DNA from: Pseudocoprococcus catus
GTDB lineage: Bacteria; Bacillota; Clostridia; Lachnospirales; Lachnospiraceae
Assembly: GCF_019734885.1 (NCBI RefSeq)
Contig: NZ_JAAXCM010000041.1
Span: forward strand, 1 to 60,458
DNA: 60,458 bases
Reading direction: 5' to 3'
This document shows positions 1 through 10,785 of this stretch, one piece after another. Both the position numbers and the translations under genes were made by a program. The notes below the pieces were generated by a model. The model had not been told where the DNA came from. It saw only the letters and a list, made by a program, of their open reading frames with translations, and searched no databases. Within the stretch, counting starts at the first letter, position 1. Every line of letters starts with the position of its first letter.

Positions 1-135
1 CAGCTAGCTGTTATCTCTTCCCGTTTTACTTTGGTTTGTGTTCTTAAAAATTCTTTTTAGGAATTTTCGGGATTGTTCTATTATTTAGTTATCAATGTTC
101 TTTTCTCTAAGTCAGTGTTTCGCACCGACCGTTAT

Positions 136-164
136 AGGATATCATTTCTTTCAAACTTTGTCAA
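136..164 (-). promoter_or_regulatory. Strong leftward promoter, possibly of an rRNA operon
   Basis: Read on the minus strand there is TTGACA (159-164), a 17-bp spacer and TATCCT (136-141), with a TG extension one base upstream of the -10. Transcription would run left off the window through 1-130. That leader contains the stretch GAACATTGATAACTAAATAA, which resembles leaders found just before clostridial 16S rRNA genes. No ORF is seen in 1-135. The promoter is seen directly; the link to an rrn operon is inferred. Confidence 0.55.
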
Positions 165-219
165 GAACTTTTTTAATTTATTTTTAAAAGTTTTTGAAGC
201 TTTCTGAAGTACATCCAAC

Positions 220-306
220 GGAGAAAGAGGGATTTGAACCCTCGCGCCGGTTGCCCGACCTACACCCTTAGCAGGGGCGCCTCTTCGGCCTCTTGAGTAT
301 TTCTCC
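220..306 (-). tRNA. tRNA-Ser (anticodon GCU)
   Basis: On the minus strand an 87-nt cloverleaf begins GGAGAAA and ends TTTCTCC, giving a seven-pair acceptor stem. The anticodon loop reads CTGCTAA, so the anticodon is GCU, which decodes AGC/AGU serine codons. The T-arm carries GGTTCAAATCC. A long variable arm lies between the anticodon and T arms, the class II shape expected for tRNA-Ser. CCA is not encoded. It sits behind its own consensus promoter. Confidence 0.95.
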
Positions 307-339
307 AGTCACTCACCGTCACTGCAGTGAGCATTTGTT

Positions 340-368
340 ATTATACAGGTACTAAAACCTTTTGTCAA
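340..368 (-). promoter_or_regulatory. Promoter of tRNA-Ser
   Basis: Minus-strand TTGACA (363-368), 17-bp spacer, TATAAT (340-345): a perfect housekeeping promoter. Initiation would fall about 25-30 nt before the tRNA 5' end. It lies immediately downstream of the fumB stop. Confidence 0.85.
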
Positions 369-376
369 CATCTTTT

Positions 377-931
377 TTAAATTTTTCGATATTTTTTTGC
401 TACATCCTCATACAGGTAACTGCCTTCACTGTCAATGACCACGATTGCAGGAAGATTCTCCACTTCCAACTTTCTGATTGCCTCTGTTCCGAGGTCATCG
501 TAGGCAATCACCTTTGCTTTTTTAACTGCTTTAGACAAAAGTGCACCTGCACCCCCCACAGCTGCAAAGTAAACAGCACCATTTCTTACAATTGCTTCTC
601 GTACTTCTGCAGAACGTTTTCCTTTTCCGATCATCCCTTTCAGTCCCTGATCCATGAGAAGCGGTGCATACTTATCCATTCTGCTGCTGGTTGTCGGTCC
701 GGCTGAACCAATCGGACGGCCTTCTCTGGCTGGTGACGGTCCCATGTAATAAACAACATTATCCTTCAATGACATCGGTACTTCCTGGCCATTCTGAAGT
801 GCTTCATACATTCTCTTATGAGCTGCATCCCTGGCAGTATAAATAGTACCTGATATATACACATAATCTCCGGCTTTCAGCGTTTTCACTTCATCTTCAT
901 TAAATGGTGCCTTTATATGTCTGTCCATCAT
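377..931 (-). CDS. fumB: Fumarate hydratase class I, beta subunit
   Basis: The 184-aa protein is the C-terminal (beta) half of a two-subunit, oxygen-sensitive class I fumarase, which interconverts fumarate and malate with its alpha partner. The family signatures are present: YTARDAAHKR (about residues 31-40), GPTTSSRMD near residue 80, GKGKRS near residue 102 and AYDDLGTEAIRKL near residue 143. It follows the alpha gene with a 9-nt gap and has its own AGGAGG, so the two are co-transcribed. The start has tandem ATG codons; the first is used here. A tartrate dehydratase beta subunit is the main alternative, since the folds are shared. Confidence 0.9.
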   Translation of the reverse strand: MMDRHIKAPFNEDEVKTLKAGDYVYISGTIYTARDAAHKRMYEALQNGQEVPMSLKDNVVYYMGPSPAREGRPIGSAGPTTSSRMDKYAPLLMDQGLKGMIGKGKRSAEVREAIVRNGAVYFAAVGGAGALLSKAVKKAKVIAYDDLGTEAIRKLEVENLPAIVVIDSEGSYLYEDVAKKYRKI

Positions 932-940
932 CGCCGCCTC

Positions 941-1783
941 CTATAATTCTTTTGTCACATGTCGATTCACATGACAACATATATTGACTGCTACCGGCAA
1001 TCCTGCAATATGTGTTGGATATGTCTCTATATTAACCGCAAATGCCGTCACTGTTCCACCGAGACCACCTGGTCCGATTCCCAACTGATTTACCTTATCC
1101 AGCATCTCTTCTTCCAACGCACGTACATAAGGTATATCAGAGTGTTCGCCTGCTGCCCTTGTCAGTGCATGCTTGGCCATGATGGCACATTTTTCAAAAT
1201 CGCCGCCGACACCAACACCGATCACCATAGGCGGACAGGCATTCGGTCCTGCCAGATCAACTGTCTCTAAAATAACTTTCTTCACACCTTCTATACCATC
1301 TGCAGGCTTCAGCATCACCACCCGGCTCATATTCTCGCTGCCGAATCCTTTCGGAGCCAGTGTGATCTTAAATGTATCACCCTGAACAATAGAATAATGA
1401 ATAATAGCCGGTGTATTATCATTCGTATTAATTCTTTCAACCGGATCACGGACAACGGATTTTCTCAGATAACCTTCAATATATCCCTGTCTGACACCTT
1501 CATTGATAGCATCCTCAAGACCGCCGTCAACAATATGAACTTCCTGTCCAATTTCCACAAAAACAACGGCCATGCCTGTATCCTGACAAATTGGGATCAT
1601 ATCTTCCCCTGCAATTTTAAGATTTTCACACAACTGCTCCAGAATCTGACGTCCGAGCGGAGATTCTTCCTTCTCCACACCTTTATAAAGTGCAGACTTC
1701 ATGTCATCTGACAAATAATGGGTGGCCTGAATACACATTTCTTTGATACTGCTGATAATCGCATTACAACTGATTTCTCTCAT
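941..1783 (-). CDS. fumA: Fumarate hydratase class I, alpha subunit
   Basis: The 280-aa protein is the [4Fe-4S]-binding alpha subunit of the two-subunit class I fumarase. Likely cluster ligands are Cys66 in ICQDTGMA, Cys183 in GPNACPPM and Cys269/270 near the C-terminus in NICCHVNRH. The 4Fe-4S centre is solvent-exposed in this family and acts as a Lewis acid, which fits an anaerobe. The ATG follows GGAGGAAGCT. It is the first gene of a fumA-fumB operon driven by the perfect promoter at 1818-1846. L-tartrate dehydratase alpha is the alternative substrate assignment. Confidence 0.9.
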   Translation of the reverse strand: MREISCNAIISSIKEMCIQATHYLSDDMKSALYKGVEKEESPLGRQILEQLCENLKIAGEDMIPICQDTGMAVVFVEIGQEVHIVDGGLEDAINEGVRQGYIEGYLRKSVVRDPVERINTNDNTPAIIHYSIVQGDTFKITLAPKGFGSENMSRVVMLKPADGIEGVKKVILETVDLAGPNACPPMVIGVGVGGDFEKCAIMAKHALTRAAGEHSDIPYVRALEEEMLDKVNQLGIGPGGLGGTVTAFAVNIETYPTHIAGLPVAVNICCHVNRHVTKEL

Positions 1784-1817
1784 AGCTTCCTCCGTAACTT
1801 TTTAAGCAGATAAATTT

Positions 1818-1846
1818 ATTATATAATGACGTTTTTTTGATGTCAA
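1818..1846 (-). promoter_or_regulatory. Promoter of fumA-fumB
   Basis: Minus-strand TTGACA (1841-1846), 17-bp spacer, TATAAT (1818-1823). It is divergent from the antiporter promoter at 1870-1898; the two -35 elements are about 23 bp apart. Confidence 0.8.
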
Positions 1847-1869
1847 TAAGCTCAAAACCCCTTATTCCC

Positions 1870-1898
1870 TTGCATTTCAGTGCAACAATCACTATAAT
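1870..1898 (+). promoter_or_regulatory. Promoter of the CLC antiporter, with overlapping dyad
   Basis: TTGCAT (1870-1875), 17-bp spacer, TATAAT (1893-1898). The -35 lies in an inverted repeat TTGCA-N6-TGCAA (1870-1885), a possible operator. No crcB-type fluoride riboswitch is recognisable in the 40-nt leader. Confidence 0.75.
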
Positions 1899-1937
1899 AA
1901 ATTTATCTTTACTAAATCTTTAACAGGAGATAAAACG

Positions 1938-3212
1938 ATGAATTTTAAAGACCACATGGAACATTTAAAAACATTTTTTACCCCATCTGTAAAAAATGTC
2001 ATCTTACTGATCCGCTGGCTGATTACAGCCATCTTTACAGGCCTTCTCGTAGGAGCCGTCGGAACACTTTTTTATTATGCCATGAGTTTTGTGACCGGCT
2101 ACCGAACCGCTCACCCCATACTCATTTACCTGCTGCCCTTTGCCGGTCTGCTGATTATTTTTCTCTACAGGGTAAGCGGTCAGTACAACAATACAGGAAC
2201 CAATCTGGTTCTGTCCTCCATCCAGTCGGACAACCATATTTCTGTCAAAGTAGCACCACTGATCTTTGTATCGACGCTGATCACCCATCTGTTCGGCGGT
2301 TCAGCCGGTCGTGAAGGTGCTGCCCTGCAGATTGGCGGAAGTCTCGGTGATTTTCTGGCTCAGACCTTTCATTTTGATGAAAAAGATAAGAAACTGATGA
2401 TTATGTGCGGCATGAGTGCCTGTTTCTCAGCTGTATTCGGTACCCCGATGGCTGCCGCAGTATTTTCCATGGAAGTCATCAGCATCGGCATTATGCATTA
2501 TTCTGCCTTGGTACCATGTGTTATTTCATCTCTGACAGCTTCCATGCTGGCCAGACATTTTGGCGCTATGCCGGAAGTTTTTCCGATTACGGATCTCCCG
2601 GCTCTGACAGCCCTTACCGTTGCTCAGACAATTCTTGCTGCAGCTGCTTTTGCCGTCATCAGTGTTGTCTTCTGCATTGCCCTGCATCTGTCCGAGCATA
2701 CATACAAGAAATACATTGCCAACCCGTATCTTCGCGTTTTTGTCGGTGGTTTAATTGTTGTTCTTCTGACACTGCTTTTACATACCAATGATTACAATGG
2801 TGCCGGCATGCCGATGATCGCCCGTTGCTTTGAAGGTTCTGTTCCGCCATGGGCGTTTATGATGAAGATTATTTTTACAGCAGCTACCCTGGGTGCCGGA
2901 TTTAAAGGCGGTGAAATCGTTCCTTCGTTCTTTATCGGTGCCACTCTGGGCTGTGTCATCGGTCCAATCCTCGGTCTTCCTGCTGCTCTCTGCGCCGGCT
3001 GCGGTATGATCGGTGTGTTCTGCGGTGTGACCAACAGCCCGATTACCTCCCTGCTGATTTCCTTTGAACTGTTTGGCTTTGAAGGGATGCCTTATTATCT
3101 GATTACCATTGCTGTCAGCTATATGCTGTCCGGATACTATGGCCTTTACAGCAGTCAGAAGATTATTTACTCCAAGACAAGAACTGAATATATCGACGCC
3201 CACACACACTAG
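1938..3212 (+). CDS. CLC-family ion/proton antiporter, CLC-F-like
   Basis: The 424-aa membrane protein is a CLC antiporter. Hydrophobic helices run throughout and the external gating glutamate is present in GREGA (residues 124-128, Glu126). The chloride-specific motifs are altered. The GSGIP serine region reads NTGTN (about 85-89), and GxFxP is replaced by FKGGEIVP (322-329). That GGE-x-x-P pattern is, as I recall, typical of CLC-F fluoride/proton exchangers, so fluoride export is plausible. Val328 lies where I recall a threonine in a studied CLC-F. No fluoride riboswitch accompanies it. CLC membership is secure; the substrate is not. Confidence 0.85.
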   Translation: MNFKDHMEHLKTFFTPSVKNVILLIRWLITAIFTGLLVGAVGTLFYYAMSFVTGYRTAHPILIYLLPFAGLLIIFLYRVSGQYNNTGTNLVLSSIQSDNHISVKVAPLIFVSTLITHLFGGSAGREGAALQIGGSLGDFLAQTFHFDEKDKKLMIMCGMSACFSAVFGTPMAAAVFSMEVISIGIMHYSALVPCVISSLTASMLARHFGAMPEVFPITDLPALTALTVAQTILAAAAFAVISVVFCIALHLSEHTYKKYIANPYLRVFVGGLIVVLLTLLLHTNDYNGAGMPMIARCFEGSVPPWAFMMKIIFTAATLGAGFKGGEIVPSFFIGATLGCVIGPILGLPAALCAGCGMIGVFCGVTNSPITSLLISFELFGFEGMPYYLITIAVSYMLSGYYGLYSSQKIIYSKTRTEYIDAHTH

Positions 3213-3267
3213 TCAGCCACTATTCCAAATGACCGAGTATTCTTTTCTTTCACTGACATCGAAACAA

Positions 3268-3306
3268 AGGGCCGCAGCATTTTCCTGATGCTGCGGCCCT
3301 TTTCCA
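3268..3306. terminator. Bidirectional terminator between CLC gene and gyrA
   Basis: A 13-bp perfect stem (3268-3280 with 3288-3300) with a 7-nt loop is followed by TTTT on the plus strand. On the minus strand a T-rich tract follows, so it can end both the CLC transcript and the gyrA transcript. Confidence 0.85.
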
Positions 3307-3357
3307 CATTTCTGCTTTTTCTTTGGGAACTTATCCCCAATTCAAAAGCTTTATACA

Positions 3358-5907
3358 CTATTCTTTTTCATTTTCCTCAGAATTATCCACTGAATCATTT
3401 TCTGAAACATCAGCTATCTCCTCAGCACCTTCTGCCTGTTCGACTGAAGTCTCCTCATCGTCTTTCATATCTTCACGGATCTTTGCAATACTTGCAACTA
3501 CAGAGCCTTCATCCAGCTGGATCAGTTTAACCCCTGAAGTGATACGCTTCAAAATAGAGATGCCTTCTACCGGCATACGGATAATAATACCGCCGGTTGT
3601 AATGATCATCAGCTCATCCTCTGCGTTGACACACTTTACGCCCACAACAAGACCTGTCTTATCTGTGATCTTATAGCATTTAAGTCCCTTGCCGCCGCGA
3701 TTCTGAACATTAAATTCTTCCAGCATGGTTCGCTTTCCGAGACCTTTTTCGGATACGATAAGCACTGCTTCGCCCTGGCTGCTGACCTGCATGCCGACAA
3801 TCAGATCATCCGCATCCAGATCCATGCCGATGACACCCATAGAAGTACGGCCTGTTGCACGAACATTATCCTGCTTGAAGCAGATACTCATACCCTTCTG
3901 GGAAACAAGATAAATCAAATCAGACTTATCTGTTACCTTAACTTCGATCAGTTCATCATCTTCACGCAGACCGATAGCCAGAAGGCCTGTCTTACGGACA
4001 TTGATGTATTCCATGATAGACGTCTTCTTGACCATACCGTTCTTTGTAGCCATGAAAAGATATTTGTCATTCTCATATTTTTCAAGCGGAATGGTTGCTG
4101 TTACCTTTTCACCCGGCTCAAGCTGCAGCAGATTGATCAGTGCTGTACCTCTGGCAATACGGGATGCCTCCGGAATCTCATAGCCTTTCAGTCTGAATAC
4201 ACGGCCTTTATTAGTGAAGAACAGAATATAATCATGGGTGTTTGCCATCATCAACTCTGTAATGCAGTCTTCATCCAGCTTCGTCATACCTTTAATGCCT
4301 CGGCCACCGCGGTTCTGACTTCTGAAGTTATCCATGGTCATACGTTTAATATACCCCAGCTGAGTCATGGCAATGACTGTATTTTCGCGTTTGATCAGAT
4401 CTTCAACGGTAATTTCGTCATCATCCACGCCCAGGGATGTTTTTCTGTCATCACCATATTTATCACGGATAAGCTTAATTTCTTCGCGGATCACGCCGAG
4501 AAGCAATTTTTCATCCGCAAGAATTGCTTTTAATTCGCCAATTCTCTTCATCAGTTCATTGTAGTCATTCTCAATCTTTTCTCTTTCCAGACCTGTCAAA
4601 GCTCTCAGACGCATATCAACGATGGCCTGAGCCTGAACCTCAGTCAGACCAAATGTTTCCATCAGCCGTGTTTTGGCCTCTGCAACATTTTTCGATGAAC
4701 GGATAATGCTGATAACCTCATCAATATGGTCAAGAGCAATTAATAAGCCCTGTAAAATATGTGCACGTTCTTCCGCTTTATTTAATTCAAAACGTGTTCT
4801 TCGTGTCACAACTTCTTCCTGATGCTTCAGATACAGTTCAAGCATCTGTTTCAGATTCAGGATCATCGGCTGATTATTGACAAGCGCCAACATGATCACA
4901 CCATACGTATCCTGCAGCTGGGTATGTTTATACAGCTGGTTCAGTACAACATTCGGATTAGCATCCTTTTTCAGTTCAATCACGACACGAAGGCCTTCAC
5001 GGCTAGATTCATCTCGAAGATCAGAAATCCCTTCAATCCGTTTATCTTTTACCAGCTCGGCAATTTTTTCAATGAGTTTTGCCTTGTTGACCATATAAGG
5101 CAGCTCTGTGGCTACAATACGATGACGACCATTCGGCATTGTCTCGATATCCGTCACTGCTCTTACTTTTAATTTGCCGCGACCGGTACGGTAAGCCTGA
5201 TTGATACCGTTTTTGCCAAGGATCATGGCACCTGTCGGGAAGTCCGGTCCCTTGATTATCTCCATCAGTTCTTCGATGGTTGTCTCACGATTTTCTTCCA
5301 CACGATTATCAATGATCTTGATGACACCGTCAATGGTTTCACGCAAATTGTGCGGCGGAATATTCGTCGCCATACCAACAGCGATACCTGTTGTACCATT
5401 CACCAGCAGATTTGGATATCTGGACGGCAGTACAACCGGCTCTTTCTCTGTCTCATCAAAGTTCGGCTGAAAATCAACAGTGTCCTTGTTGATATCTGCC
5501 ATCATTTCCATGGAAATTTTGCTGAGACGTGCCTCAGTGTATCGCATGGCTGCGGCGCCGTCGCCATCCATGGAGCCAAAGTTGCCGTGGCCATCTACCA
5601 GCGGATATCTTGTTGACCAGTCCTGAGCCATATTGACCAGTGCACCGTAGATAGATGAATCACCATGCGGATGGTATTTACCCATTGCATCACCGACGAT
5701 ACGCGCACATTTACGATGCGGCTTGTCAGGACCATTATTCAGCTCTATCATTGCGTAAAGTATTCGTCTCTGTACCGGTTTCAAACCGTCTCGGACATCC
5801 GGCAGAGCACGGGATGCAATAACGCTCATGGCATAGTCGATATAGAAGGTTTCCATTCTTTCCTTCAGATCGACCTCATGAATCTTATCGAAAATCTTAT
5901 CGTCCAT
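3358..5907 (-). CDS. gyrA: DNA gyrase subunit A
   Basis: The 849-aa protein is the cleavage-rejoining subunit of the A2B2 gyrase that introduces negative supercoils. The catalytic tyrosine is Tyr123 in RYTEARLSK, and the N-terminal [10 protein letters not shown] and [12 protein letters not shown] motifs are present. The C-terminal beta-pinwheel carries a GyrA-box-like QNRGGKG near residue 730. The quinolone region reads [13 protein letters not shown] (79-91): Ser84 matches E. coli Ser83, but Gly88 sits at E. coli Asp87. An acidic C-terminal tail follows. It lies 35 nt after gyrB, with GGAGG before ATG. Confidence 0.98.
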   Translation of the reverse strand: MDDKIFDKIHEVDLKERMETFYIDYAMSVIASRALPDVRDGLKPVQRRILYAMIELNNGPDKPHRKCARIVGDAMGKYHPHGDSSIYGALVNMAQDWSTRYPLVDGHGNFGSMDGDGAAAMRYTEARLSKISMEMMADINKDTVDFQPNFDETEKEPVVLPSRYPNLLVNGTTGIAVGMATNIPPHNLRETIDGVIKIIDNRVEENRETTIEELMEIIKGPDFPTGAMILGKNGINQAYRTGRGKLKVRAVTDIETMPNGRHRIVATELPYMVNKAKLIEKIAELVKDKRIEGISDLRDESSREGLRVVIELKKDANPNVVLNQLYKHTQLQDTYGVIMLALVNNQPMILNLKQMLELYLKHQEEVVTRRTRFELNKAEERAHILQGLLIALDHIDEVISIIRSSKNVAEAKTRLMETFGLTEVQAQAIVDMRLRALTGLEREKIENDYNELMKRIGELKAILADEKLLLGVIREEIKLIRDKYGDDRKTSLGVDDDEITVEDLIKRENTVIAMTQLGYIKRMTMDNFRSQNRGGRGIKGMTKLDEDCITELMMANTHDYILFFTNKGRVFRLKGYEIPEASRIARGTALINLLQLEPGEKVTATIPLEKYENDKYLFMATKNGMVKKTSIMEYINVRKTGLLAIGLREDDELIEVKVTDKSDLIYLVSQKGMSICFKQDNVRATGRTSMGVIGMDLDADDLIVGMQVSSQGEAVLIVSEKGLGKRTMLEEFNVQNRGGKGLKCYKITDKTGLVVGVKCVNAEDELMIITTGGIIIRMPVEGISILKRITSGVKLIQLDEGSVVASIAKIREDMKDDEETSVEQAEGAEEIADVSENDSVDNSEENEKE

Positions 5908-5942
5908 TCTCTTCCTCCATAATTCTTAACGCAGAACCTTTA

Positions 5943-7856
<1,914 letters not shown>

Positions 7857-7870
7857 TCAAACCTCCTGCT

Positions 7871-8968
7871 TTATCCTACTACCTCATTGACAAAATCAAC
7901 TGTTCCATCCGTCACTTTAAAGATGCGGTCTATGTTAAATCTGTGATTGACAAATTCATCCAGACCCGTACACGTGATCACGGTCTGAATATCTTTAATG
8001 CAGTCCAGCAGATAATTCTGTCTGGAACTGTCAAGTTCCGACAAAACATCATCCAGCAATAATACCGGTTCACCCCCGATACTCTGACGCACCAGTTCAA
8101 TCTCAGCCAGTTTCAGGGACAATGCTGCTGTCCTCTGCTGCCCCTGTGAACCAAATTTGCGAATATCCACATTTCCGACCATAAACAGAAAATCATCTCT
8201 GTGCGGTCCTGTTCCTGACATTTTCATCCGGATATCCTGCTCTCTTCTGGATAACAGTGCACGCTCGAAATCCTCCGGCTCTGTACTCGGCTGATAAACA
8301 AGCTGAAGCTTTTCTCTGTTGCCGGTGAGCCTTCCGTGAATCTGCTCCAGCCATTCATTCAACTGCGCAATAAACAGTTTTCTTGTCTCAATGACTTTTC
8401 TGCCATAATTCACCATCTGCATATCCCATATATCAAGTGTATCCTTTAATGCAGAATCAAAACCTATCTGCTTGAGAAGATTATTTCTCTGGTTCACAAT
8501 TTTGTTGTAATTGGAAATATTATGTAGATAAACTTTATCCAGCTGACACAATTCGAGATCGAGAAAGCGTCGTCTCTCCCCCGGGCCATTTTTAATCATG
8601 GCCAGATCTTCCGGTGAAAAACAGATCATATGCACAAGACCAAACAATTCCCCGGATTTTCTGATAGGAATGCCATCAATGGCAATCCCTTTTGATTTAT
8701 TCTTCTTCAGGTGCATGTCGATCTTATGCCGTACATGCTCCTTGGAAAGCAGCATCCGAATATGAGCTTCTTCTTCACCAAACCGAATAATTTCACGATC
8801 CCGACTGCCCCTGTGGGACTTTGTTGTTGCACACATATAAAGTGCTTCCAGCACATTCGTCTTTCCCTGAGCATTATCTCCGAAAAAAATATTAATGCCC
8901 GGACTTAAATTAACTGAAAGATGTGCATAATTTCTGTAATTCTCCAATGCCAGCGATTCTACATACAT
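7871..8968 (-). CDS. recF: Recombination mediator RecF
   Basis: The 365-aa SMC-like ATPase loads RecA at gaps with RecO and RecR. The Walker A is GDNAQGKTN near residue 35. The ABC signature region reads FGSQGQQRTAALSLKLAE near residue 270, followed by Walker B LLLDDVLSELD. It starts 3 nt after yaaA with only a weak ribosome-binding site, so translation is probably coupled. The order dnaA-dnaN-yaaA-recF-gyrB-gyrA is the classic Bacillota origin order. Confidence 0.97.
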   Translation of the reverse strand: MYVESLALENYRNYAHLSVNLSPGINIFFGDNAQGKTNVLEALYMCATTKSHRGSRDREIIRFGEEEAHIRMLLSKEHVRHKIDMHLKKNKSKGIAIDGIPIRKSGELFGLVHMICFSPEDLAMIKNGPGERRRFLDLELCQLDKVYLHNISNYNKIVNQRNNLLKQIGFDSALKDTLDIWDMQMVNYGRKVIETRKLFIAQLNEWLEQIHGRLTGNREKLQLVYQPSTEPEDFERALLSRREQDIRMKMSGTGPHRDDFLFMVGNVDIRKFGSQGQQRTAALSLKLAEIELVRQSIGGEPVLLLDDVLSELDSSRQNYLLDCIKDIQTVITCTGLDEFVNHRFNIDRIFKVTDGTVDFVNEVVG

Positions 8969-8971
8969 ACT

Positions 8972-9181
8972 CTATACAACTTCTATCTTTTCATTTTCAA
9001 ATTCAACAATATCACCCGACACGATTTTTTTGCCGCGCATATAACAAACTTTACCGTTGACTTTCACAAGTCCTTCCTGAACAACAATCTTGGCATCCAC
9101 GCCGGATCCTACCAGACCGGTTGCTTTCAAAAGCTGTCCAAGTTTAATATGTTCATCCTTTAATCCAAATGTCTGCATCAT
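8972..9181 (-). CDS. yaaA: S4-domain RNA-binding protein YaaA
   Basis: The 69-aa protein is essentially one S4 RNA-binding domain: LGQLLKATGLV, then VQEGLVKVNGKVCYMRGKK and a closing strand DIVEFENEKIEVV. Homologues between dnaN and recF have been linked to large ribosomal subunit assembly in Bacillus. The ATG (tandem ATGATG, first used) follows AAGGAG. It is probably translationally coupled to recF 3 nt downstream. Confidence 0.9.
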   Translation of the reverse strand: MMQTFGLKDEHIKLGQLLKATGLVGSGVDAKIVVQEGLVKVNGKVCYMRGKKIVSGDIVEFENEKIEVV

Positions 9182-9210
9182 TCTACTCCTTATTTATTCC
9201 TGTATATTTT

Positions 9211-9273
9211 GAGTCAAGCAACTGACAAAATGCAACACATTTTATGTCAGCTTTATGAGATGATGCTTGACTC
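9211..9273 (-). other. Nested hairpin between dnaN and yaaA
   Basis: A perfect 10-bp outer stem, GAGTCAAGCA (9211-9220) with TGCTTGACTC (9264-9273), encloses an inner stem of CTGACAAAATG (9222-9232) with CATTTTATGTCAG (9238-9250), with one bulge. It lies in the leftward transcript just after the dnaN stop. There is no long U-tract, so it is more likely an RNA processing, stability or attenuation structure than a simple terminator. Function is unknown. Confidence 0.5.
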
Positions 9274-9280
9274 TGAACAA

Positions 9281-10384
9281 TTACATGTTGAAACTGATCG
9301 GCAAAACAAGGTAGATATAAGACTGTTCATCATTTTTGATGATAAAAGGTGCCTTTGGATTCACCAGATACATGGTAATCTCCTCATCATCAATAACACG
9401 CAGTGCATCCAGGATAAATTTCGGATTAAATCCAATCATGATATCCCGTCCTTCTTTGCTGATATCAATATCTTCATTCATGGAACCCATGGCCGACTGT
9501 ATCTTCATCTCCATGGAACCATCTGTTACATTGATAATAATCGGTTTTCTTTCACTTTCACGAATCAAAAGAGACGCACGTTCAATACATCCCTGCAGCT
9601 CTTTTTTGTTAATGGTTATTTTGGTATTGTAATCACTGGAAATCATCTTGTCAATCTGGAAGTATTCCCCTTCCAGAAGGCGTGATACAACCACTGTCTG
9701 ATCAAATTCAAACAGCACGTGTCTGTCGGTAAAATAAATACGGACATCATCTTCCATATCACCGAATAAAATCTTACTGATCTCATTCAATGTTTTTCCA
9801 GGAATAACTGCTTTGATCGGATCATAAGATTCTTTAAGTGTAATTTTACGGATAGAGATTCTCTGTCCGTCCAGAGATACGAGACGCAGTTGATCCTGAT
9901 CAATCTGCAAAAGTTCACCGGACATCATTCGATTACTTTCGTTATCAGCAATTGAAAAAATCGTCTGTCTGATGATCTCTTTTAATGAAAACTGGGAAAG
10001 TGTAATAAAATGATTTTTTTCGATTTCAGGTAAAGCCACAAAATCTTCACCATCTTTACCGGCAATGTTGAATTTTGCTTTTTCACATTTAATCAGTGCT
10101 TTATTATTGCTGTCTGTTTCGATGGTAACTTCACTGTCAGGGAGTTTTCTGATAATCTCAGAAAACAATTTTGCCTCCAAAGCAATACATCCTTTGTCAA
10201 GCACATCGCCATCAATGGTTGTTTCAATACCAAGATCCATATCATTGGCTGTTAATTTGATGACCCCAGAAGTTGTATCGATCAGTATGCATTCAAGAAT
10301 AGGCATTGTTGTTCTTGCAGGTACTGCTTTTAATACCGTATTCACACCTGTCAGCAATGCTGATTTATTACAAATGATTTTCAT
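9281..10384 (-). CDS. dnaN: DNA polymerase III beta sliding clamp
   Basis: The 367-aa ring-forming clamp tethers replicative polymerase to DNA. It has the three-domain clamp pattern, beginning MKIICNKSALLTGVNTVLKA and ending with the conserved LVLPISF. The start at 10384 matches the family N-terminus and has AAAGGA upstream. The open frame extends to 10435, but that extra N-terminus lies in the origin region and has no family support. It is separated from dnaA by the 400-bp dnaN-dnaA gap that holds part of oriC. Confidence 0.97.
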   Translation of the reverse strand: MKIICNKSALLTGVNTVLKAVPARTTMPILECILIDTTSGVIKLTANDMDLGIETTIDGDVLDKGCIALEAKLFSEIIRKLPDSEVTIETDSNNKALIKCEKAKFNIAGKDGEDFVALPEIEKNHFITLSQFSLKEIIRQTIFSIADNESNRMMSGELLQIDQDQLRLVSLDGQRISIRKITLKESYDPIKAVIPGKTLNEISKILFGDMEDDVRIYFTDRHVLFEFDQTVVVSRLLEGEYFQIDKMISSDYNTKITINKKELQGCIERASLLIRESERKPIIINVTDGSMEMKIQSAMGSMNEDIDISKEGRDIMIGFNPKFILDALRVIDDEEITMYLVNPKAPFIIKNDEQSYIYLVLPISFNM

Positions 10385-10425
10385 ATGTTGATACATCCTT
10401 TCGTATATTCTATATAAAGGTGGTG

Positions 10426-10778
10426 TTATCCACAAAAGTTGTAGTCATAAAAAAAAGAGGAGTGCATATACATAAATATATAAATGATAATGTTGTAGTA
10501 GTTGTAGGGGGCGTTTATAATGTGGATAAGCGCGGAACCCTTGATAAATGCTGGCTTTTTTAATGAAATGACTGTGTATAACTATTGGAAAAAATCAGGA
10601 TAACATGGTGTTTTTCCACAATTTTTAAAATCGCGTCCCGCTTCGCGGGAAAGGTAAAAAATGAGTATCCACCGGCTGTCCACTGTACTATCCACAGGTT
10701 ATTCACAGCGCGAATAACCCATCAACAAATTGTGGATAACTCCTGTGGAAATTCGGTGGAAAACTCGTTTTATCCAGA
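10426..10778. other. oriC, DnaA-box cluster between dnaA and dnaN
   Basis: Perfect DnaA boxes (TTATCCACA or its complement TGTGGATAA) lie at 10426-10434, 10521-10529 and 10731-10739. One-mismatch boxes are at 10573-10581, 10612-10620, 10688-10696, 10699-10707 and 10770-10778. A small hairpin, TCCCGC-TTC-GCGGGA (10636-10650), sits in the middle. No gene is present. With the cluster upstream of dnaA this gives a bipartite Bacillus-like origin. Confidence 0.9.
10461..10529. other. Candidate unwinding element with DnaA-trios
   Basis: An A+T-rich stretch (10461-10490) is followed by TGTTGTAGTAGTTGTAG (10491-10507), a G-rich block (10507-10513) and a perfect DnaA box (10521-10529). Read from the box, this is box, GC-rich spacer, then repeated 3'-GAT-5'-type triplets leading into A+T-rich DNA. 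That is the order described for the basal unwinding system of Bacillus origins. The assignment is inferred from this arrangement. Confidence 0.55.
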
Positions 10779-10785
10779 GTTTATG

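Noticed and set aside
1784-1937. Fluoride (crcB) riboswitch upstream of the CLC antiporter
   Set aside because: The conserved pseudoknot pieces of that motif are not present in the short leader.
2405-2791. Alternative-frame ORFs inside the CLC gene
   Set aside because: Their codon pattern and cysteine/serine-rich products are shadows of the real frame.
10385-10435. N-terminal extension of DnaN
   Set aside because: The extra residues are origin DNA; the family start and a ribosome-binding site support 10384.
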